From assembly GCF_002849895.1 (NCBI RefSeq), contig NZ_CP018867.1:558001-622000 (forward strand): a stretch of 64,000 nucleotides of DNA. The letters run 5' to 3'. The position numbers and the translations under genes are program-made. Source of the DNA: Companilactobacillus alimentarius DSM 20249. GTDB lineage: Bacteria > Bacillota > Bacilli > Lactobacillales > Lactobacillaceae. This document shows positions 1 to 8,473 of this stretch, one piece after another. Every line of letters begins with the position of its first letter. The stretch's first letter is position 1. The notes beneath the pieces were generated by a model that saw only the letters and a list, made by a program, of their open reading frames with translations, made no database searches and had not been told where the DNA came from.

Positions 1-59
1 ACTAACTTCGATAGATCTAATAAAAGTCTACTAACACATAATGATAAGGAAGTTTTTCG

Positions 60-692
60 ATGAATAAGAATGTATTACTATTAGGCGCCTCTGGTACAGC
101 GGGATCTGCCGTTAGACAAGCATTATTGTCACAAACAGAGACACATTTAACACTAGTTTCTCGACACGCCAGTCGAATGATGCCAACTCCAGGACGTGAA
201 ACTATAGCTGAGCTTAATGTACACGACCATAGTGCATTAGTTAAAGCTATGCAAGGACAAGATGTGGTCTTTTCTGCATTGTCATCTGAAAATGGTGATT
301 TTGATGAACTCGCTTCACTCGCCCAAGATGTCATTAAAGCCATGCAAGAATGCCATATTAGCCGCTTAATTTTTATGGTTGCTATGGGTATCTATAATGA
401 GATTCCGGAGTCGGTTGGAGCTCAAGATAATGTTCAAAACAATTCGGCACAGATTCATAATCTCCGTGCGGCTAAAGTAATCGAAGCATCTTCATTAGAT
501 TACACACTTTTGCGTCCAGGCTTTTTAATTTCTGGCCCTAAAGATGTTGTGATTACACATCGTAATGAGAAAGTTTCAGGCAATACTACTGCCGTTTCAT
601 CAGTTGGTGAAGTTGCTGTTCGTTTAATTACAGGAGATATCGATGCCATTCATGATAGCTTGGGTCTCAATCAGCCCGCTATTAAGAAGTAA
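60..692 (+). CDS. NAD(P)-binding atypical SDR / NmrA-like reductase
   Basis: A 210-residue soluble protein beginning with a beta strand and the dinucleotide-binding motif GASGTAGSAV (residues 9-18), typical of atypical short-chain dehydrogenases (NAD(P)H-binding, YwnB/NmrA-like). The middle carries LIFMVAMGIY and the later YTLLRPGFL segment, which is usual for this group. No classical YxxxK catalytic pair is obvious, so the role may be redox sensing or quinone/flavin reduction; the substrate is unknown. An AAGGAAG ribosome site lies 6 bases before the ATG. It is monocistronic, ending in a bidirectional terminator shared with the convergent toxin gene. Family assignment is firm, exact function is not. 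Confidence 0.8.
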   Translation: MNKNVLLLGASGTAGSAVRQALLSQTETHLTLVSRHASRMMPTPGRETIAELNVHDHSALVKAMQGQDVVFSALSSENGDFDELASLAQDVIKAMQECHISRLIFMVAMGIYNEIPESVGAQDNVQNNSAQIHNLRAAKVIEASSLDYTLLRPGFLISGPKDVVITHRNEKVSGNTTAVSSVGEVAVRLITGDIDAIHDSLGLNQPAIKK

Positions 693-698
693 GCGTCT

Positions 699-735
699 AA
701 AAAAGACTTCTTCCGTTATTAGGAGAAGTCTTTTT
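699..735. terminator. Bidirectional rho-independent terminator
   Basis: Arms AAAAAGACTTCT and AGAAGTCTTTTT enclose a 12-base loop, with A/T runs on both sides, so it can serve both the reductase gene and the convergent Doc-type gene. It overlaps the last codons of the latter. Confidence 0.85.
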
Positions 736-1126
736 GAATACTTACGTGTTTTTTTACCCACTCAGTCAAGGTAATCATCATATCGTCATTGTCTGTAGTA
801 TTAGTTACATCAAGTATCAGGTTTTCACCTTCATCTGTTGAAAAGTTTAACTCAATCCCATTTATACTGAGAAATGTTAATCCAGACAAAAGTGCTGTTC
901 TTTTATTTCCATCGATGAAGATATGCTTTTTAGTAACCTTTTGGATGATAAAGGCCGCTTTGATCCAGACATTAGGGTATAGTTCTTTGCCAAATACTAC
1001 CTGTTTAGGTTGATTGACCACTAAATCTAAACCTTGCGGGTATTGAATTCCGATAGAGTCACTATTTGAACGTTTAAGAACCAATTGATTAATAGCAATA
1101 AATTCTTCCGGTGTTAAATAAATCAT
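719..1126 (-). CDS. doc: Doc/Fic family toxin (death-on-curing type)
   Basis: A 135-residue protein with the Fic/Doc core motif HIFIDGNKRTA (about residues 68-78), matching Doc HxFxxxNKR. Doc proteins are single-domain Fic folds that phosphorylate EF-Tu and block translation; most other Fic proteins AMPylate. The lysine after the Asn (GNKR rather than GNGR) favours the Doc-type reaction. The gene overlaps the upstream small antitoxin gene by 4 bases, the usual coupling in toxin-antitoxin pairs. All core residues are present, so it is probably active. The family call is strong; the target is inferred from the family. Confidence 0.85.
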   Translation of the reverse strand: MIYLTPEEFIAINQLVLKRSNSDSIGIQYPQGLDLVVNQPKQVVFGKELYPNVWIKAAFIIQKVTKKHIFIDGNKRTALLSGLTFLSINGIELNFSTDEGENLILDVTNTTDNDDMMITLTEWVKKHVSIQKDFS

Positions 1127-1377
1127 AAGTTTTCCAACCTTTTCATTAGATCAGCATGATCATCATATAATTTGTTGGCAGTTTCTAAAACATTAGGGCG
1201 TACTTTCTCAATCTTCTTAAATGTTATCTCCTTACCATCTGGTGAGATAGTTTTTTCAAAGCGAGTTTTATCATCAGCATTTAGAAACTCACTATCTTTT
1301 TTAGAAATGGGAAAAGCATAGGAGTCGCCATCTTTAATCATTATTACAACTTGCTTTAAATCTTCTGGATTAATCAT
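1123..1377 (-). CDS. Putative antitoxin partner of the Doc-type toxin
   Basis: An 84-residue protein directly upstream of and overlapping the Doc-like gene. The C-terminal stretch (NKLYDDHADLMKRL) is short, charged and helical, as expected for an antitoxin tail that lies in the toxin groove. I do not recognise a clear Phd/YefM N-terminal fold, so antitoxin status rests mainly on size, order and overlap. The ATG has a good AAAGGAG ribosome site. A TATAAT-like box and an imperfect inverted repeat lie in the 60 bases upstream and could support autoregulation. Confidence 0.65.
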   Translation of the reverse strand: MINPEDLKQVVIMIKDGDSYAFPISKKDSEFLNADDKTRFEKTISPDGKEITFKKIEKVRPNVLETANKLYDDHADLMKRLENL

Positions 1378-1438
1378 TTATACCAGCTCCTTTGTACGTA
1401 TATTATAGGTCATAATACATATATAAAGCCATTTTTAA

Positions 1439-1849
1439 CTAGACTCCATCTGATTCAACTTTTGCTTTGATAATTTTCTCGGTACCATCATCAATGGCAA
1501 TTTGATAGTAATCGCATTTCCATTTGATTTCAGACAGAGTCTCTTGTAGTTCCTGTATTTGCTTCAAGACAATCTTTTCACGTTTCTTAAACACATCAAG
1601 CCGAGTTTCTAAGGTCGAGTCACCCGCTTGAATCAAAGCAACGTATTTTTTTATATCCTTGACGGGCATCCCAGTCTTTTTCAAACATTCTATTGATTGA
1701 ATCATGTTTATATTGGAAGCGTCAAAAATTCTTGTCCCGTTTTGATCTCTTTTTAAGTCGGGAATCAATCCTATATCATCATAGTAGCGAATAGCTGATT
1801 TGGATAAACCAAATTTTTCCCCTACTTCAGTAATATTATACATTTTCAT
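1439..1849 (-). CDS. MerR family transcriptional regulator
   Basis: A 136-residue regulator with an N-terminal winged-helix MerR domain: YNITEVGEKFGLSKSAIRYYD (first 19 shown by its key residues, positions 4-24) followed by a dimerising coiled coil (about 80-115). There is no C-terminal cysteine cluster, so it is not a metal or SoxR-type sensor. It resembles the AdhR/organic-electrophile subgroup, which responds to aldehydes. It lies divergent from an SDR gene, and the shared intergenic region holds a perfect palindrome inside a 19-bp promoter spacer, the hallmark of MerR activation by DNA distortion. It most likely activates that SDR and represses itself. Confidence 0.88.
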   Translation of the reverse strand: MKMYNITEVGEKFGLSKSAIRYYDDIGLIPDLKRDQNGTRIFDASNINMIQSIECLKKTGMPVKDIKKYVALIQAGDSTLETRLDVFKKREKIVLKQIQELQETLSEIKWKCDYYQIAIDDGTEKIIKAKVESDGV

Positions 1850-1870
1850 AAAAAAACTTCCTTTTTTTAC

Positions 1871-1901
1871 TTGCGTTCAAGTTAACTTGAACGACTACAA
1901 T
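1871..1901 (+). promoter_or_regulatory. MerR-type promoter with palindromic operator
   Basis: A -35 box TTGCGT (1871-1876) and -10 box TACAAT (1896-1901) are separated by 19 bp. The perfect palindrome GTTCAAGTTAACTTGAAC (1875-1892) fills the spacer. Overlong spacers with central palindromes are diagnostic of MerR-activated promoters. It drives the SDR gene to the right and lies just upstream of the MerR gene to the left. Confidence 0.85.
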
Positions 1902-1933
1902 TCATTTTATCAAGTTAATTGGAGGAAACAAGT

Positions 1934-2674
1934 ATGAGTTTGAAAGATAAAGTAATAATTATTATGGGAGCATCCAGTGGCATGGGAGCAGCAACTGCTA
2001 ATTTATTGGCTCAAAGTGGAGCAAAATTATCTATCGCTGCCCGTCGTTTAGATAAATTAGAGGTAATTAAAAAGCAAAATCCTGCGGCAGATATTTTAAC
2101 TTTTAAAGCTGACGTTACTAAAATTAATGAGGTACAAGCCGTAGTTGATCAGACTGTTAAAACATATGGACATGTCGATGTAATGTGGAACAATGCCGGA
2201 ATTATGCCTGTCAACGAATTAAGAAAGGGTGCTAGAAATGAATGGGACAATTTGATCAATATTAATATTCATGGAGTTTTAAATGGAATCAATGCTGTTT
2301 TGCCTACAATGATTCAGCAAGGCTTTGGACATATTATTTCGACCGATTCCGTAGCCGGCTTTGTAACGCATGCTAAATTTGCTGTTTATGCCGGTACTAA
2401 GGCTGCCGTACGTTCAATAATGGAAGGATTACGTCAAGAAGAAGGAAAAAATGGGATTAAGTCGACAACCATTTATCCCGGACAAGTAGCAACTGAATTA
2501 GCTACTTCAATCAATAATGATAAATTACGTCAAAAGATCTCTAATGATATCAAGGAACCATCAATGAGCGTTTTACAACCTGATGAGATTGCTAAAACCG
2601 TAGCTTTTGTGATTGATACACCAAAGAATATGTCTATTAATGAGTTAGTAATTCGTCCAACTGCTGAATTGTAG
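1934..2674 (+). CDS. Short-chain dehydrogenase/reductase (classical SDR)
   Basis: A 246-residue classical SDR. It has the cofactor motif GASSGMGAAT near the N-terminus, NNAG at about residue 86, the catalytic Ser (STDSVAG) and YAGTK, giving the Ser-Tyr-Lys triad. It probably reduces a carbonyl with NADPH; the ARR motif after strand 2 (SIAARRLDK) favours NADP. The ATG at 1934 is preferred over an upstream in-frame TTG because that TTG lies within the GGAGG ribosome site. It is transcribed from the MerR-type promoter and ends in a strong terminator. It is a close relative of the SDR at 7726-8460. The substrate is unknown. Confidence 0.88.
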   Translation: MSLKDKVIIIMGASSGMGAATANLLAQSGAKLSIAARRLDKLEVIKKQNPAADILTFKADVTKINEVQAVVDQTVKTYGHVDVMWNNAGIMPVNELRKGARNEWDNLININIHGVLNGINAVLPTMIQQGFGHIISTDSVAGFVTHAKFAVYAGTKAAVRSIMEGLRQEEGKNGIKSTTIYPGQVATELATSINNDKLRQKISNDIKEPSMSVLQPDEIAKTVAFVIDTPKNMSINELVIRPTAEL

Positions 2675-2690
2675 TGATATATATTTAATA

Positions 2691-2720
2691 AAAAGAGCTG
2701 ACAAACTGTCAGCTCTTTTT
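2691..2720 (+). terminator. Rho-independent terminator after the SDR gene
   Basis: AAAAGAGCTGACA, loop AACT, then GTCAGCTCTTTTT: a near-perfect stem followed by a T run. It can also work leftwards for the convergent reductase gene. Confidence 0.88.
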
Positions 2721-2757
2721 ACATGTTAATTATTATTCTGAATTTGATTTGAAAATT

Positions 2758-3747
2758 CTAAAGGACTACAACACGTTTACCACTGGCTTTGCCTGATTCA
2801 AGGTCACTTTGAGCTAAGCTTGCTTCTTCTAATCCATGATAAGCTTTAGCAATTGGAACAGATATTTCGTGTATTTCAATTTTTTTCAAAACTGAATCAA
2901 AAACATCTGCTGGAAGATCACTTGCTTCACCAGCATAACTAGTTAAATAAACGCCGGTTGGTATCATGAATGGTGAAAAGTTATCAATCGTCCATTTCCC
3001 TCCTAAAGCACCAGTAAAGCAAGCATAGCCTCCCTTTTTCAAGAAACTCATATCTTGGAATAAAGTGTCAAGACCAACTAGTTCCAATACCTTATCGACT
3101 CCTGCGGGAGTTATTTTTTTGACATTCTTTTCGAATTCTTGATCGTCTAGTAATGGATAATCGACACCATATTTTTTCAAAGTATCTATTTTTTTAGGAT
3201 TACGACTAGTTGCAATAACCGTAACCCCTAAATCTTTAGCAATAACCCCTGCCATTAAACCAACGGTTGAAGTACCGCCCCTAATTAATAAAACATCATC
3301 TTTTTTAAGCTGTAATCCTTCATTTAAGGAACCGTAAGCTGTTTGCAGCATTTCTGGTAAAGCACCAACAGTTTCCCAATCTAGTTGTGTTTCAATAGGA
3401 ATAACATTTTCTTCCTTAACCAATGTATATTCAGCGTATGTTCCGTCGATAGCACGTCCTAAACCACCCATCATAGTGGCAACTTTTTGACCGACTTTAA
3501 AAGAACTATCGTCATTGACTTCTGCGACAACACCGGTACCTTCGATACCTAATATTCTAGGATAAGAAAAGTCCCCATCTGACTCTCCCTTGCGGCTGGT
3601 AACCTCAGATTCATTAACGCCAAAGGCTTTGACATTTATTAAAACATATCCTGGTTTAATAGTTGGTTTGTCTACCAATCTAGGTACTAAGTCTTCAACT
3701 TTACAACTGTGTTCAATTTTAATAGCCTTCATTTTTGTGTTTTCCAT
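2758..3747 (-). CDS. Zinc-independent MDR oxidoreductase (quinone oxidoreductase-like)
   Basis: About 329 residues of the medium-chain dehydrogenase superfamily: GroES-like domain (residues about 1-125), then a Rossmann domain (about 130-265) with LLIRGGTSTVGLMAGVIA, the AxxGxxG-type NADPH loop of quinone oxidoreductases. No structural-zinc Cys cluster is present. It probably reduces enones or quinones with NADPH. The start is set at the ATG of MENTKMKAIK because AGAGAGG precedes it at correct distance; an in-frame ATG 33 bases upstream lacks a good site. It stands alone, convergent with the SDR. Confidence 0.85.
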   Translation of the reverse strand: MENTKMKAIKIEHSCKVEDLVPRLVDKPTIKPGYVLINVKAFGVNESEVTSRKGESDGDFSYPRILGIEGTGVVAEVNDDSSFKVGQKVATMMGGLGRAIDGTYAEYTLVKEENVIPIETQLDWETVGALPEMLQTAYGSLNEGLQLKKDDVLLIRGGTSTVGLMAGVIAKDLGVTVIATSRNPKKIDTLKKYGVDYPLLDDQEFEKNVKKITPAGVDKVLELVGLDTLFQDMSFLKKGGYACFTGALGGKWTIDNFSPFMIPTGVYLTSYAGEASDLPADVFDSVLKKIEIHEISVPIAKAYHGLEEASLAQSDLESGKASGKRVVVL

Positions 3748-3871
3748 AATGATATTCCTCTCTAATTTATGATTTACCAAATAATATTTGAACTTTCTTT
3801 ACTATTTAAATCCTAAACTATACCGTGCCGTTACAGTCAATGGTTTCTGAAAAGATATTAATTTTAAAATC

Positions 3872-3903
3872 AAAAAACAGCTAGACCAATTACGGTCTAA
3901 CTG
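3872..3903 (-). terminator. Terminator of the PEP synthase gene
   Basis: Read on the minus strand, CAGTTAGACC, loop GTAATT, GGTCTAGCTG, then six Ts. It lies 15 bases past the stop codon of the PEP synthase gene. Confidence 0.88.
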
Positions 3904-3917
3904 CTAAAACGATCTAT

Positions 3918-6320
3918 TTATTCCCAATCGTAATTGGTTGGGTCTTGCAAACCACGCCCAGTTGCTTTATCGAGCATAATTCTTTGTTCAAAGTGAGCAA
4001 CGTTGCGCTTTGTTGCCTTAACCATGTCAGGGTTAACTGAAACGTAGTCGATACCACATTGAATTAAGAAGTTGGTAAAGTCTGGATATTCAGAAGGTGC
4101 TTGACCACAGATTGAAACAGTTTTGCCATCTTTATGAGCAGCCTTGATCAAGTGTTTAATAGCACGCTTTACAGCTAAATTACGCTCATCAAAGAGACTT
4201 GCAACTGTATCATTGTTACGATCACAACCAAGAATCAACATTGCTAAATCGTTAGAACCGATTGAGTAGCCGTCAATGTATTGATTGAATTGATCAGCAA
4301 GAATGATGTTTGAAGGAATCTCAGCCATCATGTAAATCTTGAAGTCAGCACTACGTACTAATCCTTCGCCTCTCATAATGTCAGTAACTTTTCTAGCTTC
4401 ATCAACAGTTCTGACAAATGGAATCATAACATTCAAATTCTTCAATCCAAATTCATTCCGAACTTTCTTAACGGCACCTAATTCGAGTTTAAAGGCTTCA
4501 ATATATTTAGGATCATAATAACGTGAGGCACCACGCCAACCTAATAGATCAGCTGGTTCATGTGGTTCATACTTCTCTCCACCCTTTAGATTACGATATT
4601 CACTTGATTTGAAGTCTGAAAGACGTAAGATAACTGGTCTTGGCGACATTGCCCGAGCAACTTTAGAAATTCCATCGGCTAACATATCAATGACTTTTTC
4701 TGGGTGTCCTTGCTCGATCAAATATAGTGGGTGTTCATGGATAAAGGTTGTCCAGAGGAACTCTTCTCTCATTAGACCAATTCCGTCAGCTGGAAGTGTT
4801 GAGTACTTGTCAGCTAAGTCTGGATCGCCTAGATTCATCATAACTCCAGTAGCTGTTGGAGCAAATGTTTCTGCAGCAACTACTTGACCGCTTTGTGTGG
4901 ATGCAGCCGGTTTCTTAAGCATGCTGGCAACTTTACCGTCATAAACGATACCATTTGTAGCATCGACAGTAATAACATCGCCAGTCTTCAAAACATCAGT
5001 GGCAGCAACTTTTTTACTCTTTGTACCAACAATACATGGAATCTGCATTTCTCTAGAAACGATAGCAGCGTGGCAAGTCATACCACCATTGTTAGTAACA
5101 ATAGCAGCAGCTTTCTTCATGGCTGGGACCCAATCAGGTGAAGTCATCAATGTAACAAGGATTTCACCCTTCTTGAATTGATCAATATCATCAGGATTGT
5201 CGATTACGTGAACAACTCCGCTAGCTACTCCAGGACTTGCTGGCAATCCACGAACCAAAACTTTACTATCAGCTTCTGAAACCACGTTATCACCTTCGTT
5301 TTCAGTAGTCTTCTTTTCCTTATTTCTTTGTGACCAAACTGTTTCTGGACGAGCTTGGACGAGCCAAAGTTTATCAGTGCTTTTATCTAAGGCATATTCC
5401 ATATCCATGTAACAGCCATAGTGGCGTTCGATTTCTTTAGCATAGCCAGCTAATTCAATAACTTGTTTATCTGTCAAAACTTGTTTGTCTTGTAATTCTT
5501 CAGGAACAGCTTCTTCCTTTGTTCCTTCAATTGGGTCTCTGACTAATTGAATAGTTTGTTTAACAACATTTTTCTCAACTATTTTCATAGATTGTTTGTC
5601 GACAACAAAGTGATTAGGTGTAACCTTCCCTAAGACAATGTATTCGCCAAGACCATAAATTGAATCAATAACAATCTTAGATGCATCGCCATTAGTAACA
5701 TCTACTGAGAACATAATCCCTGAAGCTTTGGAGAAGACCATCATTTGAACAGCGGCTGACAAAGCAACTTTTTCATGTGGGAAGTGTTGCTTGTGTCTGT
5801 AGTAAGTTGCCCGATCAGTAAATAGTGACGAATAGCATTGTTGAACTCTATTAACAACATCATCTTTGCCTTTAATATTTAAGTAAGATTCCTGTTGACC
5901 AGCAAATGATGCGTTAGGTAAATCTTCAGCTGTAGCGGATGATCTGATGGCAACAAAGGGATCTTTTTGACCCATTTTCTCAGATAAATCAGTATAACCT
6001 TTTTTGATATCTTCAGCCAAATCATCAGGCATCTTTGCGTCAACAATCAAATTTCTGATTTTTTCACAGGCCTTATGAAGCTCATCTGAATTTTCATAGT
6101 CCTTGATACTTTCTAGTAATTCATTAACTTTATCGTTTAGTCCTGTTTGACTCATAAAATATCGATATGCACGTGCAGTTGTAGCAAAACCATATGGTAC
6201 TGGAATATTCATTGACGAAGTCATCTCTCCAAGTGAAGATGACTTACCTCCTACTAAATTGACATCCTTTCGATGTAAATCTTCGAACCATAAAACATTT
6301 GCAGTATCACGACTACTCAT
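3918..6320 (-). CDS. ppsA: Phosphoenolpyruvate synthase
   Basis: An 800-residue protein with the full PEP-synthase layout: N-terminal ATP-grasp (PPDK_N, about 15-340), swivelling phosphohistidine domain with GGMTCHAAIVSRE (catalytic His about 416), and C-terminal PEP-binding TIM barrel (about 490-790) ending in SICGQAPSEYP with the catalytic Cys about 735. It converts pyruvate + ATP + water to PEP + AMP + Pi (EC 2.7.9.2), allowing gluconeogenesis from pyruvate or lactate. Length matches the usual 780-800. It is monocistronic, with its own terminator and a long AT-rich 5' region. All catalytic motifs are intact. Confidence 0.93.
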   Translation of the reverse strand: MSSRDTANVLWFEDLHRKDVNLVGGKSSSLGEMTSSMNIPVPYGFATTARAYRYFMSQTGLNDKVNELLESIKDYENSDELHKACEKIRNLIVDAKMPDDLAEDIKKGYTDLSEKMGQKDPFVAIRSSATAEDLPNASFAGQQESYLNIKGKDDVVNRVQQCYSSLFTDRATYYRHKQHFPHEKVALSAAVQMMVFSKASGIMFSVDVTNGDASKIVIDSIYGLGEYIVLGKVTPNHFVVDKQSMKIVEKNVVKQTIQLVRDPIEGTKEEAVPEELQDKQVLTDKQVIELAGYAKEIERHYGCYMDMEYALDKSTDKLWLVQARPETVWSQRNKEKKTTENEGDNVVSEADSKVLVRGLPASPGVASGVVHVIDNPDDIDQFKKGEILVTLMTSPDWVPAMKKAAAIVTNNGGMTCHAAIVSREMQIPCIVGTKSKKVAATDVLKTGDVITVDATNGIVYDGKVASMLKKPAASTQSGQVVAAETFAPTATGVMMNLGDPDLADKYSTLPADGIGLMREEFLWTTFIHEHPLYLIEQGHPEKVIDMLADGISKVARAMSPRPVILRLSDFKSSEYRNLKGGEKYEPHEPADLLGWRGASRYYDPKYIEAFKLELGAVKKVRNEFGLKNLNVMIPFVRTVDEARKVTDIMRGEGLVRSADFKIYMMAEIPSNIILADQFNQYIDGYSIGSNDLAMLILGCDRNNDTVASLFDERNLAVKRAIKHLIKAAHKDGKTVSICGQAPSEYPDFTNFLIQCGIDYVSVNPDMVKATKRNVAHFEQRIMLDKATGRGLQDPTNYDWE

Positions 6321-6657
6321 AGTATTTGCCTCCTTGAATTTTATATTCTAAATCATTCCTAAACTATAAATGTAACCGCTTTCTTATTACAAATACATTA
6401 TAGTTCAATCACTCACAAAATGTTACCTTATTTTATGATTTTAGTTTTAAAATTCATTTTATACTCTTTTGAATCAAGTATAATTATATGATATATACGT
6501 TAATATATAGGCATTCAATAGACGAAGTGTCTATTGATAAGTAATTTATTTAATCGCTTGATCACAAAGATAAACTATTCACAATGTTGTCATTAAACTC
6601 AAGATTTAATTCAATAATTTACCCGAAAATAGATAGTTCTATTAATGATTTAAGTAC
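6321..6657. other. Long AT-rich intergenic region upstream of ppsA
   Basis: About 340 bases with no supported gene. It must contain the ppsA promoter on the minus strand. The only clear structure is the short perfect inverted repeat at 6516-6536; the remainder is AT-rich without a recognisable riboswitch or repeat. Confidence 0.6.
6516..6536. repeat. Perfect inverted repeat upstream of ppsA
   Basis: CAATAGAC, 5-base loop GAAGT, GTCTATTG. No T run follows on either strand, so it is more like an operator or RNA stem than a terminator. It lies about 200 bases upstream of the ppsA start codon. Confidence 0.45.
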
Positions 6658-6693
6658 AAAAAAGACTGATTTATGTAAAAATCAGTCTTTTTG
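6658..6693. terminator. Terminator of the hydrolase operon
   Basis: AAAAAAGACTGAT / ATCAGTCTTTTT stem with A and T runs on both sides; it lies just past the stop codon of the alpha/beta hydrolase gene and ends the three-gene minus-strand operon. Confidence 0.87.
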
Positions 6694-6696
6694 TAT

Positions 6697-7704
6697 TTAA
6701 AGATTTTCTTTAAAGAATTTATCAAATTTATCAAATGGAATTAAATCCATTTGATCATATAAATCAGTATGAGTAGCTCCAGGTACAATAACCAATTCTT
6801 TTGGATCCTTCAGGCGGTCGTATGACTCTTCAGCCATATAGCGTGAATGAGCTTTTTCTCCAGTTACAATCAAAGCTGGACGCGGTGAAATAGTCTCAAT
6901 GTGTGCTTGTAAATGGAAATTATAATATCCAAGCGGTGTAGTGGCAGTCCATGCAGCTGCAGAATTAACTGAACGAGGATGGAAGGCTCTGCCACGATAA
7001 TAATTATAGAATTCTGTTGTTACCGGATCAGCATTCTTTGGCAATTTTTCTGGGAGAATTGTATCGGATTGCAAAGGTTTATTATTTTCATCAAATGGTA
7101 ATTCATGAAGACCTCGGGCAGGAATGCGATTTTTAGCATCTTCCCAACGCTGTTGTGCCAAGGTGTGCTTCTCTATTTCACGTTGCTTTTCAGTTTTGGA
7201 ATTATTCATCCCCATCCACATAGAATCGGACATATCATACATAACTGATGTAGCAACGGCTTTGATACGGACATCGACTGAAGCAGCAGTCAAAACGTGG
7301 CTACCTAATCCACAAATACCAATAGCTCCAATCCTGTCGCAATTGACAAATTTCTGTAGACCAATGAAGTCAACGGCAGCTGAGAAGTCTTCGACAAAGA
7401 TATCAGGAGAAGCAACATTTCTGACACTGCCAGAACTTTCGCCTGTAGTTGATTGGTCAAATGCTACTGTTACAAAACCACGCTCGGCCAGAGTTTGGGC
7501 ATACAAACCGCTTGATTGCTCTTTAACGGCACCAAATGGCCCAGAGATTACGATGGCAGGATACTCTTTACTGTCATCGAAGTCTGTTGGTAAATATAAA
7601 TGTCCAGCTAGAATAAAACCATAGCGATTTTTGAAACGAACATTTTGAACGTCTATTTTCGGATTAATTTTAAAAACACGTGTATCATTAGCTAATTTAC
7701 TCAT
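6697..7704 (-). CDS. Alpha/beta hydrolase, YcjY/dienelactone-hydrolase-like
   Basis: A 335-residue alpha/beta hydrolase. The nucleophile elbow reads GICGLG (about residue 150), giving Cys rather than Ser as the likely nucleophile, as in dienelactone hydrolases and the YcjY group. The late GATHTDLYD supplies the catalytic His; the acid is probably in the PALIVTGEKAHS region. There is no signal peptide, so it is cytoplasmic. It is the last gene of the operon acetyltransferase-SDR-hydrolase, 21 bases after the SDR. The substrate is unknown; the operon suggests modification or detoxification of a small carbonyl/ester compound. Confidence 0.8.
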   Translation of the reverse strand: MSKLANDTRVFKINPKIDVQNVRFKNRYGFILAGHLYLPTDFDDSKEYPAIVISGPFGAVKEQSSGLYAQTLAERGFVTVAFDQSTTGESSGSVRNVASPDIFVEDFSAAVDFIGLQKFVNCDRIGAIGICGLGSHVLTAASVDVRIKAVATSVMYDMSDSMWMGMNNSKTEKQREIEKHTLAQQRWEDAKNRIPARGLHELPFDENNKPLQSDTILPEKLPKNADPVTTEFYNYYRGRAFHPRSVNSAAAWTATTPLGYYNFHLQAHIETISPRPALIVTGEKAHSRYMAEESYDRLKDPKELVIVPGATHTDLYDQMDLIPFDKFDKFFKENL

Positions 7705-7725
7705 AAATTATATTTCCCTTCTTTA

Positions 7726-8460
7726 TTAAACATCTTGTCTGATAGGACGAATGATAACCTCGTTAACGTCCATATTAGCTGGAGAACTGATGGCAAAAGC
7801 TACGGACTTAGCAATATTTTCCGCTGACAAACCAATCTGGTTTTCTACATTGATTTCAGCCTTTTGATTTTCAGGATTATTGATAGATTTATAAAGCTCA
7901 GTCGAAACAGAACCTGGTGAAACGATTGTCGTTCGAATATTATTCTGATGCTGTTCCTGACGTAATCCTTCCATGATTGCTCTGACAGCAAATTTTGATC
8001 CATTGTAAACTGCTAGAGTTGGCACAACAACATGACCAGCAACGGAATCAGTTGCAATAATATGACCTGACTTCTGCTTGACCATGGTTGGTAAGACTGC
8101 AGCAATCCCATTGAGGACGCCCATAACATTAACGTTTAAAATCTGTTGCCATTCGTCACGAGCACGGTTAATCAAAGCATTGACTGGCATAATTCCTGCA
8201 TTGTTATATAAAACGTCTATCCGACCAAACTTTTCGTTGGCAGTATCAATTAAAGCTTGTACTTCATCGAAATTAGTAACGTCGACTTTTTGAGTAATAA
8301 TCTCTTCATCAGGAAATTCAGCTTTCAAATCATTCAGTCGATCTAACCTTCTAGCTCCAATGACTAATTTGGCGTGATTTTTGGCTAATTCTTTCGTTGT
8401 GGCAGCACCAATTCCACTTGATGCACCAGTTATTACAACAACTTTGTTTTCTATACTCAT
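7726..8460 (-). CDS. Short-chain dehydrogenase/reductase (classical SDR)
   Basis: A 244-residue classical SDR with GASSGIGAAT (about residues 12-21), NNAGIMPVN, a catalytic Ser in ATDSVAG and YNGSK for Tyr/Lys. GARRLDR after strand 2 suggests NADPH preference. It is a paralogue of the SDR at 1934-2674, sharing the same NNAGIMPVN and VLPTM blocks. It is the middle gene of a three-gene operon (13 bases after the acetyltransferase), divergent from a LysR regulator. All catalytic residues are present; the substrate is unknown. Confidence 0.88.
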   Translation of the reverse strand: MSIENKVVVITGASSGIGAATTKELAKNHAKLVIGARRLDRLNDLKAEFPDEEIITQKVDVTNFDEVQALIDTANEKFGRIDVLYNNAGIMPVNALINRARDEWQQILNVNVMGVLNGIAAVLPTMVKQKSGHIIATDSVAGHVVVPTLAVYNGSKFAVRAIMEGLRQEQHQNNIRTTIVSPGSVSTELYKSINNPENQKAEINVENQIGLSAENIAKSVAFAISSPANMDVNEVIIRPIRQDV

Positions 8461-8473
8461 AGAATAATCTCCT

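Noticed and set aside
17..343. Minus-strand reading frame overlapping the first reductase gene
   Set aside because: Shadow of a clear plus-strand gene; no ribosome site or recognisable protein.
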